Assembly: GCF_039537705.1 (NCBI RefSeq)
Contig: NZ_BAABBA010000002.1
Location: 62,001 to 126,000, forward strand
Direction: 5' to 3'
Source: Georgenia daeguensis
GTDB taxonomy: Bacteria; Actinomycetota; Actinomycetes; Actinomycetales; Actinomycetaceae
DNA: 64,000 nt
Within the stretch, counting starts at the first letter, position 1. Each line of letters begins with the position of its first letter. The position numbers were made by a program, and so were the translations under genes. The notes under the pieces were generated by a model, which was given only the letters and a program-made list of their open reading frames with translations, was not told where the DNA came from and did no database searches. Below are positions 51,575 through 63,559 of this stretch, in pieces.

Positions 51575-53488
51575 TCAGCCGGCCGGGCGCTCCACGGACC
51601 GGACCTCGGCCGAAGCGGCCAGGCCGGCGACCGCGGAGGCGGCCTCCCGGGCGATGTCCTGGCCCCGCAGGTGGAACTGCTCGACGAGCTGCGCGCGGGA
51701 CGCGTGGTCGAGGAAGGCCTGCGGGACGCCGTGGCTGCGGACCGGGACGTCGGTGCCCGCCGCGGCCAGCGCGTCGCGCAGGGCGGAGCCGACGCCGTTG
51801 GTGGCGAGACCGTCCTCGATCGTGACCACCAGGTCGTGCTGGCGCGCCAGGACGAGCAGGTCGTCGCTGACCGGCAGCGCCCACCGCGGGTCGACGACCG
51901 TCGAGCCGATCCCCTGGGCGTCCAGGGCGGCGCCGACCTCGACGGCCGTGTGGGCCATGACGCCCACGCCGACGACGAGGACCCGCGGGACCCCGCCGTG
52001 ACGGGCGAGGACGTCCACGCTCCCCTGGCGGCCCACGGCGGGCAGCGCCTGCGGCAGCGCGCCCTTGGGGTAGCGCAGCACGGTCGGGGCGTCCTCCACG
52101 GCGACGGCCTCGCGCAGCTCGGCGCGCAGCGTGGCCTCGTCCCGGGGCGCCGCGAGGCGCAGCCCGGGGACCGTGCGGAGCATGGCGATGTCCCACATGC
52201 CGTTGTGGGAGGCGCCGTCGTCCCCGGTCAGGCCGGCGCGGTCCAGCACGAACGTCACGCCCGCCCGGTGCAGGGCGACGTCCATGAGCACCTGGTCGAA
52301 ACCGCGGTTGAGGAACGTGGCGTACAGGGCGACGACGGGGTGCAGGCCGGCGTAGGCCATGCCCGCGGCGGAGGTGACCGCGTGCTGCTCGGCGATGCCG
52401 ACGTCGAAGACGCGGTCGGGGAACTCCTCCGCGAAGGGGGCGAGCCCGACCGGGGCGAGCATCGCCGCGGTGAGCGCGACGACGTCGCTGCGCCGTCGCC
52501 CGATCTCCACGATCTCCCCGGCGAAGACCGAGGTCCAGCCGAACCGGGACGGGGCCACGGGCAGCCCGGTCTCGGGGTGGATGACCCCGACGGCGTGGAA
52601 GCGGTCCGCGACGTCGGTCTCGGCCGGCGTGTAGCCGCGCCCCTTCTCGGTGATCGCATGGACGATCACCGGGCCGCCGAAGGACTTCGCCCGCGACAGC
52701 GCCGTCTCCATGGCGTCGATGTCGTGCCCGTCGACCGGGCCGATGTACTTGATCCCGAGCCCCTCGAACAGGCCCTGGGGGGCGATGACGTCCTTGAGCC
52801 CCTTCTTCATGCCGTGCAGGGCGTCGTAGGCCACGCGGCCGGGCACGCCGGTGCGGTGCAGGGTGCGCTTGCCCCACCCGAGCACCCGCTCGTAGCTCGG
52901 CGTGGTGCGCAGGGCGTCGAGGTGGTGCGCGAGGCCGCCGATGGTCGGCGCGTAGGAGCGGCCGTTGTCGTTGACCACGATGACCAGGGAGCGGTCCTGC
53001 CCGTCCGCGATGTTGTTCAGGGCCTCCCACGCCATGCCGCCGGTCAGCGCGCCGTCGCCGATGACGGCGACGACGGAGCGGTCCCCCAGGCCCCGCAGCT
53101 GGTTGGCCTTGGCGATGCCGTCGGCCCAGCTCAGCGCGGTGGAGGCGTGCGAGTTCTCCACCACGTCGTGGTCGGACTCCGCCCGGGACGGGTACCCGGA
53201 GACGCCGCCGCGCTGACGCAGCTCGGAGAAGTCCTGGCGGCCGGTGAGGAGCTTGTGCACGTAGGCCTGGTGCCCGGTGTCGAAGACGACGTGCTCGGCC
53301 GGGGAGTCGAAGACGCGGTGGATCGCGATCGTCAGCTCGACGACGCCGAGGTTGGGGCCCAGGTGCCCGCCCGTGCGCGAGACGGAGGCGACGAGGAAGT
53401 CACGGATCTCCTTGGCGAGCACCTCGAGCTCGGCGGCGCTCAGCCGGCGTAGGTCGGCGGGGCGCCGGATACGCTCCAGGTGGCTCAT
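51575..53488 (-). CDS. dxs: 1-Deoxy-D-xylulose-5-phosphate synthase
   Basis: Thiamine-diphosphate enzyme joining pyruvate and glyceraldehyde 3-phosphate, first step of the MEP isoprenoid pathway. 637 aa from ATG 53488 (GGAAGGAG upstream). Blocks: SRTGGHLGPNLGVVELTIAI, the TPP motif VAVIGDGALTGGMAWEALNN with VNDN, central DVGIAEQHAVTSAAGMAYAG, and DRAGLTGDDGASHNGMWDIA. Reading frames extending past 53488 on the left are spurious. Confidence 0.97.
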   Translation of the reverse strand: MSHLERIRRPADLRRLSAAELEVLAKEIRDFLVASVSRTGGHLGPNLGVVELTIAIHRVFDSPAEHVVFDTGHQAYVHKLLTGRQDFSELRQRGGVSGYPSRAESDHDVVENSHASTALSWADGIAKANQLRGLGDRSVVAVIGDGALTGGMAWEALNNIADGQDRSLVIVVNDNGRSYAPTIGGLAHHLDALRTTPSYERVLGWGKRTLHRTGVPGRVAYDALHGMKKGLKDVIAPQGLFEGLGIKYIGPVDGHDIDAMETALSRAKSFGGPVIVHAITEKGRGYTPAETDVADRFHAVGVIHPETGLPVAPSRFGWTSVFAGEIVEIGRRRSDVVALTAAMLAPVGLAPFAEEFPDRVFDVGIAEQHAVTSAAGMAYAGLHPVVALYATFLNRGFDQVLMDVALHRAGVTFVLDRAGLTGDDGASHNGMWDIAMLRTVPGLRLAAPRDEATLRAELREAVAVEDAPTVLRYPKGALPQALPAVGRQGSVDVLARHGGVPRVLVVGVGVMAHTAVEVGAALDAQGIGSTVVDPRWALPVSDDLLVLARQHDLVVTIEDGLATNGVGSALRDALAAAGTDVPVRSHGVPQAFLDHASRAQLVEQFHLRGQDIAREAASAVAGLAASAEVRSVERPAG

Positions 53489-53618
53489 GGTGCTCCTTCC
53501 TCGGGCGCGCCCGTGCGCACGCCGACCCACCACTGTAGAACCGTAGGGCCGAAGGAGCGAGGTCGCGCGCCCGGGCACCACCGAGCCGCCGCTGTCCGCA
53601 ACCCGTAGGGTGACGCCC

Positions 53619-55667
53619 ATGATCGACGACGACGCCGGGCGCACCGTGGCCCCGTACGGGACCTGGGAGTCGCCGGTGGGCGCCCGCACGCTGACCGAGC
53701 GCACGGTGGGCCTGAGCCTGCCGGCGGTGGACGGCGCGGACGTGTACTGGCTCGAGGAGCGTCCCGAGGAAGCCGGCCGCAGCGCCCTGGTGCGCCGCCG
53801 GGCCGACGGCACGGTCGCGGACGTCGTCGCCACGCTGCCCGGCGGCGAGCCCGTCGACGTGCGCTCCCGGGTGCACGAGTACGGCGGGGGCGCCTACGCC
53901 GTGCGCAGCGGCGTGATCGTCCTCTCGCACGCGGGCGACGGGCGCCTCTACCGCCTGGGCGTGGGTGGCGGGCGGGCCCGCCACGCCTCCGGCACCGACT
54001 CCCCCGAGGCCGTCCCGCTCACCCCGGCGGGTCCCTGGCGCTTCGCGGACCCGGTCATCGACCTTGAGCGCGAGACCGTCTACGTCGTGCGCGAGGACCA
54101 CGGGCCTGCCGCCCACGGCGCGGAGCCCGTCAACGAGCTGGTCCGGGTGCCGCTCGACGGCTCGGCCGCCGACGAGCCGTCCGCGGTGTCGGTCGTCGCC
54201 ACCGGCACCGACTTCGTCGCCTCCCCGGCGCTCAGCCCCGACGGCGCCCACCTCGCCTGGGTCTCGTGGGACCACCCGCACATGCCGTGGACCAGCTCCG
54301 TGCTCCGTGTGGCCGAGCTCACGGCCGACGGCGCGTCCGCGGCGGAGCAGGTGGTGGCCGGCGGGGACGACGTGAGCGTCGCACAGCCGGTGTGGACGCC
54401 CGCCGGCGATCTCGTTCACGTCGACGACCGGACGGGCTGGTGGAACCTCTACCGGACCGAGGGCCTCGGCCACGGCCAGGAGCGCCGGACCCGGGCGCTG
54501 CACCCCGCCGAGATGGAGTTCACCGGGCCGCAGTGGCGCTTCGGGCCGCGCACGGTCGCCGTGCTCGACGACGAGCACCTGCTCTGCGCGTGGACGCGCG
54601 ACGCCCGCTGGCACCTCGGTTCGGTGCGGCTGGCCAACGGCGAGCTCGAGGAGTGGTCCGCCGGCTGGGAGCCGCAGGAGGTGGCGGCCGCCGAGGGGCG
54701 TGCCGTCGTCGTCGCGGCCTCCGCCTCGCGGCCGCCGGCCGTGCTCGAGGTGGGCCGGCGCGCCGACGCGCCCGCGACCGTCCTGCGCCGCAGCAGCGAG
54801 ACCACCCTCGACGACGGCGACGTCTCGGTCGCTCGTGCCCTGTCCTGGACCGCCCCCGACGGCGCCGAGGCGCACGGGTTCTTCTACCCGCCGACGTCCT
54901 CGCGCTTCCGTGCTCCGGACGGCGAGCTGCCGCCGCTGATGGTGATGACCCACGGCGGTCCGACCTCCGCCGCCCGGGCGACCTTCTCGCTCGCCGTGCA
55001 GTTCTGGACGACCCGCGGCTTCGCCGTGCTCGACGTCAACTACGGCGGCTCTACCGGCTACGGCCGCGCCTACCGGGAGCGGCTGGACGGCCGGTGGGGC
55101 ATCGTCGACGTCGCGGACTGCGAGAGCGGGGCACGGCACCTCGCGGACGCGGGCCTGGTCGACGGCAGGCGGCTGGGCATCCGCGGCGGCAGCGCCGGCG
55201 GGTTCACCACCCTCGCCGCCCTGACCTTCACGGACACCTTCACCGCCGGCGCGAGCCGCTACGGCATCGGCGACCTCGAGGCGCTGGCACGCGACACGCA
55301 CAAGTTCGAGTCGCACTACCCGTTCGGGCTCGTCGGTCCCCACCCCGAGGCGGCGCAGACCTACCGGGACCGGTCGCCCGTGCACCACACCGACGCGCTG
55401 TCCGCGCCGATCGTGCTCCTCCAGGGCACCGAGGACAAGGTCGTGCCGCCCAACCAGGCCGAGCAGATGGCCGACGCCGTTCGGGCCAAGGGGCTTCCGG
55501 TCGCCGTGGTGATGTTCGAGGGCGAGGGCCACGGTTTCCGGCGCGCGGAGAACATCGAGGCGGCAGCCCTGGCGGAGCTCAGCTTCTTCGGGCAGGTCTG
55601 GGGCTTCGAGCCCGCGGGTGACGTCCCGCGCCTCGCGCTGGAGAACCTGGAGAGCACCGCCGGCTGA
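53619..55667 (+). CDS. S9-family prolyl oligopeptidase / acylaminoacyl-peptidase-like
   Basis: 682 aa cytoplasmic-type serine peptidase; no signal. ATG 53619 (AGGG upstream); a GTG 9 bases earlier is in frame. N-terminal beta-propeller (about 30-400, with HEYGGGAYAVRSGVIVLSHA and LSPDGAHLAWVSWDHPHMPW), C-terminal alpha/beta-hydrolase: nucleophile in GIRGGSAGGFTTLAALTF, Asp in LQGTEDKVVPPNQAE, His in FEGEGHGFRRAENIEA. Convergent with the serpin gene, stops 8 bases apart. Target peptides unknown. Confidence 0.93.
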   Translation: MIDDDAGRTVAPYGTWESPVGARTLTERTVGLSLPAVDGADVYWLEERPEEAGRSALVRRRADGTVADVVATLPGGEPVDVRSRVHEYGGGAYAVRSGVIVLSHAGDGRLYRLGVGGGRARHASGTDSPEAVPLTPAGPWRFADPVIDLERETVYVVREDHGPAAHGAEPVNELVRVPLDGSAADEPSAVSVVATGTDFVASPALSPDGAHLAWVSWDHPHMPWTSSVLRVAELTADGASAAEQVVAGGDDVSVAQPVWTPAGDLVHVDDRTGWWNLYRTEGLGHGQERRTRALHPAEMEFTGPQWRFGPRTVAVLDDEHLLCAWTRDARWHLGSVRLANGELEEWSAGWEPQEVAAAEGRAVVVAASASRPPAVLEVGRRADAPATVLRRSSETTLDDGDVSVARALSWTAPDGAEAHGFFYPPTSSRFRAPDGELPPLMVMTHGGPTSAARATFSLAVQFWTTRGFAVLDVNYGGSTGYGRAYRERLDGRWGIVDVADCESGARHLADAGLVDGRRLGIRGGSAGGFTTLAALTFTDTFTAGASRYGIGDLEALARDTHKFESHYPFGLVGPHPEAAQTYRDRSPVHHTDALSAPIVLLQGTEDKVVPPNQAEQMADAVRAKGLPVAVVMFEGEGHGFRRAENIEAAALAELSFFGQVWGFEPAGDVPRLALENLESTAG

Positions 55668-55675
55668 GCCGGTCC

Positions 55676-56998
55676 TCACCCGCGTGGGTCGGCGATCGCG
55701 CCCATGAACATGGGCCAGCCGGTCTCGAGGTGCACGATCCGCACCGCGAACGGCCGGTCCACGGTCATCACCACCGGCTCCGCCGGATCGGGCGCTGAGC
55801 CGGCCGTCACCCCGACCTCGGTCGTGGCGGCGGCCACCGTCCCCTCCTCGTCCACGGTCAGCGTGGCCTGGTGCGCCACGGCGCCGACGAAGAGGTCGGG
55901 CGCGATGCCGGTCAGGTCCGCCTCCGGGTAGCTGAACAGGACGCCCAGGCCGAGATCGCGCAGCGGCGGCACGAGGTCGGCCGAGGTCTTGACGTCGACC
56001 GTCGGCAGGTGCAGCAGGACGTCGGTCGCGACCGGGCCGGAGAGCGCCTCGCCGAGCTGGTACCAGTCCTCCGCGGACAGGCTGGGCCCCGCCCCCTCCG
56101 GCGGGAGGACCACGTCCATGGCGAACCCCTCGGTGTAGGGCAGCCGCACCGCCTGGGCGCCCCGCAGCTCCGCATAGGCCGCGAGCAGCCGCTGCGTCAT
56201 CGTCGGGACCGGGACCTCCTGGCCGCTGACGAGGGTGAACGGCAGGTCCGAGGTCACCTCCGCGGCGAAGGGGTCCTGCCACCGGGCCGCGAGCAGCACC
56301 GCGTTCTGCAGGACGAGCACGAGGTTCGGGTCGGGCTGGATCGCCGAGGACCGGATGCGGCCGCCGGTGTGCTCACGGACCCAGGCGTCCAGCACCCGTT
56401 TGCCCGAGGCGTCCGAGAGGTCGGCGACGCGCAGCCCGGCGCCGTACCCACGCGCGAGCCGGTCGAGGTACTCCCGCTCGACGTCACGGTCCTCGTCGAC
56501 GACGACGGCGTTGGCGAGGTGGAGCAGGGGGCGTTCCGGCAGGTCGTCCCCGTCCACGCTCCCCGGGTCGCCGTCGTACTCGAGGACCGCGGCCTGGAGG
56601 GCGTTGTAGGCGTCCGTGCGCTCCTCCCCCGCGGCCCCCAGCACGCCGTCGAGCACGGTCGCGCTCTGCCCCCGGGCGCCCTCGGCCAGCATGGCCAGCG
56701 CGACCGCCACCGAGGCCGGCGAGACCACGCGGTTCTCCGTCGCATCCCCCGCGGCCACCAGGGTCGCGCCGAGGGCGGTGGTGGCGTTCACCGCGTCCGG
56801 AACGGCCGCGGTCGCCTCGACGGTCACGACCTCGTGGTCGACGTCGGACCGCACCTCGAGCCCTGTGCTCCCGGCCCCGCAGGCGGCCAGCCCGGCCGTG
56901 GTGCCGACGGCGGCGACGAGCGAGACGGGGCCCTTGCGGGCGTTGTTGCGGGCGCCCCCGGGGGCGGCCGTGGCGTTCCGACGGCGGCGTCGTGCCAT
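55676..56998 (-). CDS. Secreted serpin lipoprotein (serine protease inhibitor)
   Basis: 440 aa. Arg-rich N-terminus, a signal with LAAC (Cys40), then a complete serpin fold: VVSPASVAVALAMLAEGARG, LHLANAVVVDED, LVLQNAVLLAARWQDPF, and the hinge of the reactive centre loop EEGTVAAATT at 384-393, which matches the small-residue hinge of inhibitory serpins. The C-terminal RPFAVRIVHLETGWPMFMGA is the family end. ATG at 56998 has no clear ribosome site. Bacterial serpins are uncommon; this one should act outside the cell, anchored to the membrane. Confidence 0.93.
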   Translation of the reverse strand: MARRRRRNATAAPGGARNNARKGPVSLVAAVGTTAGLAACGAGSTGLEVRSDVDHEVVTVEATAAVPDAVNATTALGATLVAAGDATENRVVSPASVAVALAMLAEGARGQSATVLDGVLGAAGEERTDAYNALQAAVLEYDGDPGSVDGDDLPERPLLHLANAVVVDEDRDVEREYLDRLARGYGAGLRVADLSDASGKRVLDAWVREHTGGRIRSSAIQPDPNLVLVLQNAVLLAARWQDPFAAEVTSDLPFTLVSGQEVPVPTMTQRLLAAYAELRGAQAVRLPYTEGFAMDVVLPPEGAGPSLSAEDWYQLGEALSGPVATDVLLHLPTVDVKTSADLVPPLRDLGLGVLFSYPEADLTGIAPDLFVGAVAHQATLTVDEEGTVAAATTEVGVTAGSAPDPAEPVVMTVDRPFAVRIVHLETGWPMFMGAIADPRG

Positions 56999-57071
56999 GT
57001 GATCGAGCGTACGGCGGGCCCTGCCGCGGGGGTGCGGTCACCGGGTCACGATCGGGTCTCGGCGAGCGGGA

Positions 57072-57160
57072 CGGTGGCGAACGGACCGGGACCGGGCGGT
57101 GGCGAACGGACCGGGACCGGGCGGTGGCGAACGGACCGGGACCGGGCGGTGGCGAACGGA
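57072..57160. repeat. 25-bp tandem repeat between the serpin gene and aconitase
   Basis: Three perfect units with core ggtggcgaacggaccgggac (57072-57096, 57097-57121, 57122-57146) and a partial fourth to 57160. Lies upstream of the serpin gene (leftward) and past the aconitase terminator. The remainder of 56999-57241 shows only that terminator. Confidence 0.92.
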
Positions 57161-57176
57161 CGGAGCCGGACGGGCG

Positions 57177-57207
57177 AAGGCCCCGTCCCGGAGCGGGACG
57201 GGGCCTT
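57177..57207 (-). terminator. Hairpin terminator of the aconitase gene
   Basis: AAGGCCCCGTCCCG (57177-57190) pairs perfectly with CGGGACGGGGCCTT (57194-57207) around GAG, 35 bases past the aconitase stop. Confidence 0.88.
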
Positions 57208-57241
57208 CGCGGCGGACCTCCGCCGTCGTGCGTGACGGTGG

Positions 57242-60052
<2,811 letters not shown>

Positions 60053-60148
60053 ATCTGCTCCTCGGCTCGTGCTGGCGTGCGCGGCGGGGTGGCGTGAGGC
60101 CACCGTGGCCGTCCACGGGACATGGTCCCACGGCGTCCGCACCGCGGA

Positions 60149-60166
60149 TATCTCGATATCAAGATA
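60149..60166 (-). promoter_or_regulatory. 18-bp palindrome before aconitase
   Basis: TATCTCGATATCAAGATA, palindromic except for one position, about 97 bases upstream of the aconitase GTG in the only AT-rich patch of the region. Form and place fit an operator for a dimeric regulator of TCA-cycle or iron-sulfur genes; the regulator is not named by the sequence. Confidence 0.55.
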
Positions 60167-60208
60167 GTTGCTCGGGGCCGGGTGTGTCCACCGACACGCC
60201 CGGCTCCG

Positions 60209-61525
60209 TCAGCGCCGCTCGAGCGTGGCGACCATCTCGAAGTGGTGGGTGTGCGGGAAGAGGTCGAGCCCCTCGAGGCCGACGACGACGTAGCCGCCCG
60301 CCCGTGCGGCGGCCAGGTCCCGCGCCAGCGCCGCGGGGTCGCAGGCGACGTGGACGATCCGCGCCGGCGACAGCGCGGTGATCGCCTCCACGACCCCGGC
60401 GCCGGCCCCCGCGCGCGGCGGGTCGAGCACGACGACGTCGCAGCCCTGCCCGCCCTCGGCCACGGTCCCGGGCTCGACCAGGCCGGTCCCGAGGGCCACG
60501 TTGGGGTGGTCGTGCAGGTTGCGCCGGGCGTCCCGGACCGCCGAGGCGGATCCCTCGAGCGTGACGACACGCCCGTCCTCCCCGACGGCGCGGGCCAGCG
60601 GGAGCGTGAGGAGCCCCGCCCCGGAGTAGAGCTCGAGCACGGACTGTCCCGGCTCGAGCGCGGCCGCGGCGAGCACCGCACGCACCAGCGCCTCGGGCGC
60701 CCGCCGGTGGACCTGCCAGAACCCGGAGCCGGAGACCCGGTAGTGCAGCTCTCCCACCGGCGAGGGCACGACCTCGCGCACCGAGCGGCGGGCCGGGCCC
60801 TTGCCCCGGCGCCGGCCGGGGGTGGCCGGCTCGCCGTCGACCAGCACGAGCGGCTCGCCCTCGCTCGGTGCCACGGCCTCCACCCGGGATCCCGGGTGCC
60901 AGGTGCGCCGCCAGGGCGAGTCGGTACCGAGGAGCCCGAGCTCGACGATCGCCCGGTCGGCGAGCGGCAGCTGCGTGAGCGGGAGGACGTCGTGGCTGCG
61001 GAAACGGTGCATGCCCGCCCGCCCGTCCCTGGCCACCGTGAGCTCGATGCGGGTGCGGGTCCCGAGGCCGCCCCGCTCGTCGTCGCCGGGCAGGCCCACG
61101 ACGCGGGGGCCGGCGGGCCCGGTCAGGGCCGCGACGTCGTCGGCGACCTGCTGGCCGCCGATCCGGCGGAGCGTCTCGGCGAGCACCTGGCTCTTCCACT
61201 CCCGCTGCGCGGGCAGCGCGACGTGGGCGAGCTCGCCGCCCCCCACCCCGCCGGGGCCGGCCTCCGGCCAGACCGACGGCACACGGTCGGGCGAGGGCTC
61301 GAGCACCTCGACGGCGTCGGCGCGCCAGAAGCGGGAGCGCCGGTCCGTCACCGCGATCCGCACCCGCTCCCCCGGCAGCGTGTGGCGGACGAAGACGACG
61401 CGCCCGTCGAGCCGGGCGACGCAGTGGCCGCCGTGGGCCGGGGCACCGACCTCGACGACCGGCCGCTCCTCCTCCGCCGCCGTCTCGTCGGTCCGGTCGG
61501 CGGGGCGGTCGGGCTGGTGGGTCAT
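60209..61525 (-). CDS. RNA m5U methyltransferase, TrmA/RlmD (RumA)-like
   Basis: 438 aa SAM-dependent uracil-C5 methyltransferase. N-terminal TRAM domain (about 20-80: GGHCVARLDGRVVFVRHTLP), no clear Fe-S cysteine set, then SAM site VLELYSGAGLLTLPLA, VVLDPPRAGAG, and the catalytic Cys in IVHVACDPAALARDL followed by VGLEGLDLFPHTHHFEMVA. Target (tRNA or 23S rRNA uridine) not resolvable from sequence. ATG at 61525 overlaps the transporter stop (ATGA). Confidence 0.9.
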   Translation of the reverse strand: MTHQPDRPADRTDETAAEEERPVVEVGAPAHGGHCVARLDGRVVFVRHTLPGERVRIAVTDRRSRFWRADAVEVLEPSPDRVPSVWPEAGPGGVGGGELAHVALPAQREWKSQVLAETLRRIGGQQVADDVAALTGPAGPRVVGLPGDDERGGLGTRTRIELTVARDGRAGMHRFRSHDVLPLTQLPLADRAIVELGLLGTDSPWRRTWHPGSRVEAVAPSEGEPLVLVDGEPATPGRRRGKGPARRSVREVVPSPVGELHYRVSGSGFWQVHRRAPEALVRAVLAAAALEPGQSVLELYSGAGLLTLPLARAVGEDGRVVTLEGSASAVRDARRNLHDHPNVALGTGLVEPGTVAEGGQGCDVVVLDPPRAGAGAGVVEAITALSPARIVHVACDPAALARDLAAARAGGYVVVGLEGLDLFPHTHHFEMVATLERR

Positions 61526-63501
61526 ACGGGTTCTCCCGGTCTGCTCTCGAGGTGGTCGACCACGTCGACCTGGAACGGCACCGACGCCATGACGACGCCG
61601 GGGGTGAAGAGCAGCCGGCTCTTGAGCCGCAACGCGCTCTGGTTGTGCAGCAGCTGCTCCCACCAGTGGCTCACCACGTACTCCGGCACGAAGACGACGA
61701 CGAGGTCGCGCGGGGAGGCCCGGCGCACGGACCGCACGTGCTCGACCACGGGCCGGGTCACCTCGCGGAACGGGGAGTCCAGCACCGTCAGCGGCACCGG
61801 TATCTCGGCCTCCTCCCACGCCCGCCGCAGCGCCTCGGTCTCCTCCGGCGAGACGTTGACCGTCACCGCCTCGAGCGTGGACGGGCGGGTGGCGCGGGCG
61901 TAGGCGATCGCGCGCATGGCGGGCTGGTGCAGCTTGGAGAGCAGCACGATCCCGTGCACGCGCGCGGGCAGCGCCTTCGCCTCGCGCACGTCGGGGACCG
62001 CCAGCTTGACCGCCACCGAGTCGTAGTGCCGGCGCACCGCGTTCATCGTGACGTAGAGCACCGCCATGAGCAGCAGGGCGATCCAGGCGCCGTGGGTGAA
62101 CTTGGTGACCAGGACGATGACGAGGACGGCGCTGGTCAGGACGAGGCCGAAGGAGTTGACCAGGCGGGAACGGCGCATCGCCCCGCGGGCCCGCGGGTCC
62201 GTCTCGACCCTCAGGTGGCGGGTCCAGTGCCGCACCATGCCGGTCTGGCTGACGGTGAAGGAGATGAACACGCCGACGATGTACAGCTGGATCAGCCGGG
62301 TGACCTCGGCGTCGAACAGGACGATCAGCAGCGCCGCCGCGACCGCGAGGGCGAGGATGCCGTTGGAGAAGACGAGCCGGTCGCCGCGGGTGTGCAGCTG
62401 GCGCGGGAGGAAGCCGTCGCGGCCCAGGATCGACCCGAGCACCGGGAAGCCGTTGAACGCGGTGTTGGCGGCGAGCACGAGGACGAAGCCCGTGACCGCG
62501 GTCACCAGCACGAAGAGCACGGGGACGTCGTGGAAGACGGTCGCCGCGAGCTGGCCGATGACCGGGTCCTGGACGTAGTCCTCGCCCACCGGCACGCCGT
62601 CCCGCAGCAGCTGGTCCGCGGGGTCCTGCGCGAAGCGCACGTTCGCGGCCCGGGCGAGGAGCAGGATCGACATCAGCATGGTCGCGCCGATCAGCCCGAG
62701 AAGCAGCAGGGTGGTGGCGGCGTTCCTCGACCGTGGCTTCTGGAAGGCGGGGACCCCGTTGCTGATGGCCTCCACGCCCGTGAGCGCGGCCGCGCCGGAG
62801 GAGAACGCACGCAGCACCAGGAACAGACCGGCCAGCCCGACGAGCCCCTGCTCGTAGGGCGGCACGGGCGCGAGCTCGAGCGACGCCGACGCCGCGGGCT
62901 GCAGGACCCCGACGGCGTTCTGGACGAGCCCGACGACGGCCAGGAGGCCGATGGAGCCCAGGAACAGGTAGCCCGGGACGGCGATCGCGCGGCCGGACTC
63001 GCGCACCCCGCGCAGGTTCAGCATCGCCAGGACGGCGACCAGTGCGACCGCGAAACCGGTGCGGTGCTCAGCCGTGGCGGGCACCGCGGTGGCGAGGTAC
63101 TGCACCGCCGAGGAGATCGACACCGCGACGGTGAGGACGTAGTCGACGAGAAGGGCGCTCGCCACCGTCAGCCCGGCCCGCGGGCCGAGGTTCGTCGTCG
63201 CCACCTCGTAGTCGCCGCCCCCGCTCGGGTAGGCGCGCACGGTCTGGCGGTAGGAGGAGACGACCGTCAGCATCACGACGACGACGGCGAGCCCGACCCA
63301 CGGCGAGAGGGTGAGCGCCGCGAGGCCGGCGAGGGACAGGGTCAGGAGGATCTCGTCGGGCGCGTACGCCACGGATGACCACGCGTCCGCGGCGAAGACC
63401 GGCAGGGCGTACCGCTTGGGCAGCTTCGCCACGCTCAACCGGTCGCTGCGCATCGGGCGCCCGACCAGCACCCGCTTGAACGCTCCTCCGACATCTGGCA
63501 C
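61522..63501 (-). CDS. KimA-like APC-superfamily potassium importer
   Basis: 659 aa from GTG 63501. It follows the B. subtilis KimA (YdaO) pattern closely: VLVGRPMRSDRL opening, ALPVFAADAWSSVAYAPDEI, YRQTVRAYPSGGGDYEVATT, LLVDYVLTVAVSISSAVQY, SSGAAALTGVEAISNGVPAF, about 12 helices, and a cytoplasmic C-terminal domain (MRAIAYARATRPSTLEAVTV onward, about 500-659). KimA is a proton-coupled K+ importer inhibited by c-di-AMP. Adjacency to a divergent TrkA-type gene supports K+ transport. Often annotated simply as amino acid permease. Ends overlapping the methyltransferase gene. Confidence 0.85.
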   Translation of the reverse strand: MPDVGGAFKRVLVGRPMRSDRLSVAKLPKRYALPVFAADAWSSVAYAPDEILLTLSLAGLAALTLSPWVGLAVVVVMLTVVSSYRQTVRAYPSGGGDYEVATTNLGPRAGLTVASALLVDYVLTVAVSISSAVQYLATAVPATAEHRTGFAVALVAVLAMLNLRGVRESGRAIAVPGYLFLGSIGLLAVVGLVQNAVGVLQPAASASLELAPVPPYEQGLVGLAGLFLVLRAFSSGAAALTGVEAISNGVPAFQKPRSRNAATTLLLLGLIGATMLMSILLLARAANVRFAQDPADQLLRDGVPVGEDYVQDPVIGQLAATVFHDVPVLFVLVTAVTGFVLVLAANTAFNGFPVLGSILGRDGFLPRQLHTRGDRLVFSNGILALAVAAALLIVLFDAEVTRLIQLYIVGVFISFTVSQTGMVRHWTRHLRVETDPRARGAMRRSRLVNSFGLVLTSAVLVIVLVTKFTHGAWIALLLMAVLYVTMNAVRRHYDSVAVKLAVPDVREAKALPARVHGIVLLSKLHQPAMRAIAYARATRPSTLEAVTVNVSPEETEALRRAWEEAEIPVPLTVLDSPFREVTRPVVEHVRSVRRASPRDLVVVFVPEYVVSHWWEQLLHNQSALRLKSRLLFTPGVVMASVPFQVDVVDHLESRPGEPV

Positions 63502-63559
63502 GAGGCCCCATGCTAGGCCCGGGTAGGCCCCGTCGCCGCGCGGCGGTAGCGTCAGCGCC

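Noticed and set aside
48162..52001. 1279-codon rightward open frame opposite pflA, pflB and dxs
   Set aside because: Spans three well-supported leftward genes and their repeats and hairpins; an artefact of third-position GC bias.
57072..57160. Possible CRISPR array
   Set aside because: Units are directly adjacent with no unique spacers and no cas genes; a simple tandem repeat. The same holds for the other repeat loci.
63502..63559. c-di-AMP (ydaO) riboswitch before the KimA-like gene
   Set aside because: Only 58 bases lie between the two divergent starts, too little for the riboswitch.
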